Shown in pieces: positions 31,865 to 34,643 of a stretch of DNA of 34,643 nt. The number at the start of each line of letters is the position of its first letter. Position 1 is the first letter of the stretch. The notes below the pieces were generated by a model. That model did no database searches and was not told where the DNA came from. It saw only the letters and a program-made list of their open reading frames with translations. A program made the translations under genes and the position numbers. This stretch comes from Oscillospiraceae bacterium (lineage in GTDB: Bacteria > Bacillota > Clostridia > Oscillospirales > CAG-272), in assembly GCA_015065295.1 (NCBI GenBank), contig SVQN01000027.1:1-34643 (forward strand), in the 5' to 3' direction.

Positions 31865-31893
31865 ATTATAACACGCGGGAAAACCATTTGCAA
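31865..31893 (-). promoter_or_regulatory. Promoter of the CPBP-tadA unit
   Basis: TTGCAA (31888-31893), 17-bp spacer, TATAAT (31865-31870), leftward. Confidence 0.75.
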
Positions 31894-31941
31894 GAGAACG
31901 CCCGGAAGTGATCGGATTTCCGCCGGAAATTCTGCCGTTAC

Positions 31942-31969
31942 GAAAAACAGCGGACATTCCGTCCGCTGT
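31942..31969 (-). terminator. Terminator of the mntP-ybaK unit
   Basis: ACAGCGGAC/GTCCGCTGT stem with loop ATTCC, followed on the minus strand by TTTTT. Confidence 0.85.
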
Positions 31970-31981
31970 AACGCTGTTTTC

Positions 31982-32443
31982 TTACTTGCACACATCCACC
32001 CATGCGGTAAATCCGGAAACCTGTTCCAGTTCCGGAATGGTCAGTTCGATCGCGCTGTTCGAGCTGCCGCACGCCGGATAAACCGTTTCGTATGCCTTCA
32101 GCGATTCGTCGAGGTAGACTTCCACCCCTTCGTTCACCGCAAACGGGCAGACGCCGCCGACCGCGTGACCGACCTTTTCCGCCGCTTCGTCCGGCGTGAG
32201 CATTTTTGCCTTTGCGGAAAACTGTGCCTTGTACTTCGGGTTGTCAATCCGCGCATTTCCCGCGCATACGATCAGAACCGCCGTTCCGCGCACGTCAAAC
32301 GAAAGCGTTTTTGCAATCCGTCCGGGTTCGCAGCCGACCGCCGCCGCCGCGAGTTCCACCGTCGCGCTGGACACCTCAAATTCCAGAACACGTTCCTCCA
32401 TACCGAGAGACGCGAAATATGCCTTTACTTTTTCAATCGCCAT
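31982..32443 (-). CDS. YbaK/ProX-type aminoacyl-tRNA deacylase-like protein
   Basis: 153 aa from the ATG at 32443 (GGAGG 6 nt upstream). Family landmarks: VELAAAAVGCEPGRIAKTLSF (the conserved Lys of the catalytic pocket is in AKTL), AVLIVCAGNARID, AHAVGGVCPF-type stretch (VGHAVGGVCPFAVNEGVEVYLD) and CGSSNSAIELTIPEL. Such proteins hydrolyse mischarged tRNA in the cytosol. The gene starts 30 bp after mntP and is likely co-transcribed. Confidence 0.9.
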   Translation of the reverse strand: MAIEKVKAYFASLGMEERVLEFEVSSATVELAAAAVGCEPGRIAKTLSFDVRGTAVLIVCAGNARIDNPKYKAQFSAKAKMLTPDEAAEKVGHAVGGVCPFAVNEGVEVYLDESLKAYETVYPACGSSNSAIELTIPELEQVSGFTAWVDVCK

Positions 32444-32473
32444 GTTGTCCTCCAAATGCTGTTCGTCCGTTTT

Positions 32474-33037
32474 TTATCCGAAAATTCCAAGGTGCTCGGT
32501 CAGAATACGCACGCCCACAAGAATCAGGATCACCCCTCCGGCAGCCTGCGCTCCTCCGCGGAACCGTCCGCCGAACAGATTCCCCAGCCGCACACCGAGA
32601 GCGGACAGCGCAAACGTAATCCCGCCGATCACCGAAACCGCCGGAAGAATCCGTACGCCGAGAAACGCGAATGTCACTCCGACCGCCAGCGCGTCAATGC
32701 TGGTGGCAACGGCCAGCGGAGCCATCGCGCGTACGCCGAACGATGAATCGACGGATTCCCCGTCCTGCGCGAACGCTTCACGGATCATATTCGCCCCGAG
32801 AAGTCCGAGCAGAAGGAATGCGATCCAGTGATCGATCGCCGTGATGGACGACGCGAACCGCGTACCGAGCAGATACCCGGCTGCGGGCATGAGTGCCTGA
32901 AACGCCCCGAACCAGAGTCCGGCAGTCAGCGTGTGTCTTCCCGCCGCTTTTTGAACGGACATCCCCTTGCAGACCGCGGCGGCAAAGGCATCCATCGCCA
33001 GTCCCGCCGCCAGAATCAGCAGTTCCCAGAAACTCAT
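32474..33037 (-). CDS. mntP: Manganese efflux pump MntP
   Basis: 187 aa with six hydrophobic helices. Two characteristic motifs are visible: AMDAFAAAVCKG (14-25; Asp16) and ATSIDALAVGVTFAF, each placing an aspartate in a helix as in MntP. It exports Mn2+ across the cytoplasmic membrane. The start is set at MSFWELL, with GGAGGAG immediately upstream. MntP genes are often under a Mn-sensing yybP-ykoY riboswitch; here the 5' UTR is only about 70 nt and I see no such motif. Confidence 0.92.
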   Translation of the reverse strand: MSFWELLILAAGLAMDAFAAAVCKGMSVQKAAGRHTLTAGLWFGAFQALMPAAGYLLGTRFASSITAIDHWIAFLLLGLLGANMIREAFAQDGESVDSSFGVRAMAPLAVATSIDALAVGVTFAFLGVRILPAVSVIGGITFALSALGVRLGNLFGGRFRGGAQAAGGVILILVGVRILTEHLGIFG

Positions 33038-33111
33038 ACGCTCCTCCGTCCGCCTGCACCGCGTTCCAAATCCCTGCAAAAAACGGATTTTACAAATACG
33101 GTAGTTTGTTC

Positions 33112-33140
33112 ATTATAGCATTATACGCTTGGAAAGTCAA
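33112..33140 (-). promoter_or_regulatory. mntP promoter
   Basis: TTGACT (33135-33140), 17-bp spacer, TATAAT (33112-33117), leftward. Confidence 0.85.
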
Positions 33141-33199
33141 GAAAAATACAGCAGTGCAGGAAATTCCGCCGCCGCACGGAAAATTTCACTTCTGCATTC

Positions 33200-33228
33200 T
33201 TGACAGCCGTCCACGTTTGTACTATAAT
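33200..33228 (+). promoter_or_regulatory. ddh promoter
   Basis: TTGACA (33200-33205), 17-bp spacer, TATAAT (33223-33228), rightward. Confidence 0.88.
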
Positions 33229-33259
33229 AATTCCATTCTTTTATATGAGGTCAAAAACC

Positions 33260-34240
33260 ATGATGAAACTCGCAATTTTTGGTTACGGTAATCTCGGACG
33301 CGGCGTGGAATGCGCGGTATCGGCCGCTCCCGACGCGGAACTCGTCGGCGTTTTTACAAGACGTGCGCCCGAAACGGTCAAGGTTCACTCGGACGTTCCG
33401 GTGTACCATTCCTCCGAACTGGCCAATTTCAAGGATAAAATCGACGTGCTGATCCTCTGCGGCGGCAGTGCGACTGACCTGCCGGAAATGACGCCCGCGC
33501 TGGCGAAGGATTTCAACGTCCTCGACAGCTTTGACACCCACGCAGCAATCCCGACCCATTTTGACAACGTTGACCGTGCGGCAAAGGAATCCGGTCACAT
33601 CGCGCTGATTTCCGCCGGCTGGGACCCGGGTATGTTTTCTCTCAACCGTCTGTATGCATCCGCTGTCCTCCCGAACGGCAAGGACTACACTTTCTGGGGA
33701 CGCGGGGTCAGCCAGGGACATTCCGACGCAATCCGCCGCATTGACGGGGTTCTGGATGCACGTCAGTATACCGTTCCCGTTCCGGCTGCCCTGGACGCTG
33801 TCCGTGCCGGTGAGCAGCCCGACCTGACGACCCGCGAAAAGCACACCCGCGAATGCTACGTCGTTGCGGAAGAAGGTGCCGATCTCGAACGCATCGAACG
33901 CGAAATCAAAACCATGCCGAACTACTTCGCGGACTACGACACCACCGTCACGTTCATCACGATGGACGAACTGAAGCGCGACCACGCGGGCATCCCCCAC
34001 GGCGGCAGCGTCATTCGTACCGGCGTGACCGGCTGGAACGGCGAACACACGCACGTCATCGAATACAGCCTGAAACTCGATTCCAACCCGGAATTCACGT
34101 CGAGCGTTCTGGTGGCGTTTGCCCGCGCGATTTACAAGATGCACACCCGCGGCGTGACCGGCTGTCAGACCGTGTTTGACGTAGCACCGGCGGATCTGTC
34201 GCCCCTCTCCCCGGCAGAACTCCGTGCAAAGATGCTGTAA
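33260..34240 (+). CDS. ddh: meso-Diaminopimelate D-dehydrogenase
   Basis: 326 aa from the ATG at 33260, the typical Ddh length. N-terminal nucleotide-binding FGYGNLGRGVE (5-15), LCGGSATDLPEM, DSFDTHAAIPTH, and the active-site run SAGWDPGMFSLNR, WGRGVSQGHSDA, HGGSVIRTG match the Corynebacterium-type enzyme. It makes meso-diaminopimelate from tetrahydrodipicolinate, ammonia and NADPH in a single step, supplying lysine and peptidoglycan. The ribosome site GAGG is 9 nt upstream. No clear terminator follows; a fold-back element begins about 40 bp later. Confidence 0.94.
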   Translation: MMKLAIFGYGNLGRGVECAVSAAPDAELVGVFTRRAPETVKVHSDVPVYHSSELANFKDKIDVLILCGGSATDLPEMTPALAKDFNVLDSFDTHAAIPTHFDNVDRAAKESGHIALISAGWDPGMFSLNRLYASAVLPNGKDYTFWGRGVSQGHSDAIRRIDGVLDARQYTVPVPAALDAVRAGEQPDLTTREKHTRECYVVAEEGADLERIEREIKTMPNYFADYDTTVTFITMDELKRDHAGIPHGGSVIRTGVTGWNGEHTHVIEYSLKLDSNPEFTSSVLVAFARAIYKMHTRGVTGCQTVFDVAPADLSPLSPAELRAKML

Positions 34241-34282
34241 TTAACGTAATTTCTACGAACTTCTATATCGACAACTGAATCC

Positions 34283-34410
34283 GTAGGGAGCGGCGCCCCC
34301 GTCGCTCCATCAAACGATTTTGATACACAAAATGTCTGTAAACAGAATTATAGGTTCTATTTATCAAATTTTGTATAGCTGAAATCGTCAGATGGAGCGA
34401 CGGGGGCGCC
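34283..34410. repeat. GTAGGG fold-back element 2, truncated at its right end
   Basis: The left arm begins GTAGGGAGCGGCGCCCCC at 34283; 20 bp (34292-34311) are exactly inverted at 34391-34410. The inner TCAAACGATTT and ACAAAAT blocks have counterparts on the right side, and TCAAACGATTT also occurs in element 1, so they are one family. The right arm stops at GGGGGCGCC where a full copy should continue with GCTCCCTAC. The sequence that replaces it is the IS-like segment at 34411. Confidence 0.82.
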
Positions 34411-34643
34411 ATGTGTGTTGAATAGAGTGAACAAAGTGTAAAAAAGCGGAAAACCCCAAGGGAAATATGGTATAATGAAGTTACCACACAAACAAAAACC
34501 ATACCCCAAGGAGTTATCCATGAACGATTATAGCACAATTCAAAGAATAATACAAGAGGTAATCAGCGAAAAAGAAGTTCGTGAAATTACAGAAATGTGT
34601 GGCTATAAAGATACCGGACGAAAATTGACGGTATATCATTTCT
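34411..34643 (+). mobile_element. Left end of an insertion sequence (runs off the window)
   Basis: From 34411 the sequence no longer matches the fold-back element. It holds an extended -10 (TGGTATAAT, 34468-34476), a ribosome site AAGGAG and the start of a transposase-like ORF. The boundary is placed at the exact point where the right arm of the fold-back element is cut. Terminal repeats and target duplication cannot be checked because the other end is outside. Confidence 0.6.
34520..34643 (+). CDS. Transposase fragment, N-terminus only (IS4-like)
   Basis: 41 codons are visible: MNDYSTIQRIIQEVISEKE, then VREITEMCGYKDTGRKLTVYHF, running off the edge. The pattern of a helix, a D/G turn and R-K-L-T-x-x-x-F resembles the N-terminal DUF4372-like part of IS4-family transposases. 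The ribosome site AAGGAG lies 7 nt before the ATG. With only the first 41 residues and no catalytic DDE motif in view, the family call is tentative. Confidence 0.55.
   Translation, partial: MNDYSTIQRIIQEVISEKEVREITEMCGYKDTGRKLTVYHF

Noticed and set aside
33038-33111. yybP-ykoY manganese riboswitch before mntP
   Set aside because: The leader is only about 70 nt and does not show the paired-hairpin motif expected for that riboswitch.
1-34643. tRNA genes
   Set aside because: I looked for T-arm-like GGTTCGAATCC segments with matching acceptor stems and found none; a tRNA scan program would be decisive.

Overview
The window reads as chromosomal DNA of an uncultured, probably gut-dwelling Firmicute (class Clostridia, Oscillospirales-like; inferred). 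The grounds are AGGAGG-type ribosome sites, near-perfect TTGACA-17-TATAAT promoters, lipoproteins whose signal peptide is followed by an acidic/Thr/Pro linker, an rRNA leader of Firmicutes type, and families common in Clostridia (DUF3842, UPF0340, diaminopimelate dehydrogenase, PaaK plus ACT protein). The left end is the tandem-promoter region of an rRNA operon whose 16S gene lies just outside. The right end is inside an IS transposase. Both are classic assembly break points, so this may be a whole contig bounded by repeats.

Layout. 1-450: three tandem promoters and the 16S leader, all leftward. 553-3727: leftward unit MATE exporter > sensory-rhodopsin-transducer-like (ASRT) protein > UxuB-type D-mannonate oxidoreductase > small lipoprotein. 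3757-4030: a small-RNA-like unit convergent with a tiny membrane-peptide ORF, a type I toxin-antitoxin candidate. 4168-5694: sugar-type solute-binding lipoprotein 1. 5721-6394: a 674-bp imperfect palindrome. 6440-7379: RNase P RNA and DUF3842, leftward. 7601-9304: Cys/His-rich secreted SLH protein. 9380-10792: PurF-like protein lacking the glutaminase cysteine. 11072-12592: solute-binding protein 2. 12774-14930: ThuA-like protein and a Gfo/Idh/MocA oxidoreductase. 15156-17127: phenylacetate-CoA ligase and a double-ACT protein. 17195-23159: GH99-like protein, small membrane protein, GH36 alpha-galactosidase, GH109-like protein. 23394-24890: solute-binding protein 3, leftward. 25068-29756: leftward HAD phosphatase > M6-peptidase/UPF0340 fusion > TrmH/SpoU methyltransferase > NagZ-type GH3 lipoprotein. 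30315-31623: CPBP membrane protease > tadA. 31982-33037: mntP > YbaK-type deacylase. 33260-34240: ddh. 34520-end: transposase fragment.

Functionally the region is dominated by glycan and sugar-acid use: three lipoprotein binding proteins, alpha-galactosidase, GH109-like and GH99-like enzymes, a GH3 hexosaminidase, ThuA, a Gfo/Idh/MocA dehydrogenase and UxuB. No ABC permease or ATPase is present. The rest is housekeeping (rnpB, tadA, rRNA methyltransferase, YbaK, MntP, Ddh).

The most unusual content is between the genes. Several families of palindromic elements fill nearly every longer gap: an 8-copy GGGG-AACC hairpin family, two giant fold-back palindromes (about 674 and 473 bp) plus a solo arm, a CCTCATC/CTTCCCC inverted repeat, and two GTAGGG fold-back elements. 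Stems differ between copies or arms by paired substitutions that keep base pairing. Some copies lie inside 5' untranslated regions or inside operons. All observations are by eye; no database search or folding program was run.
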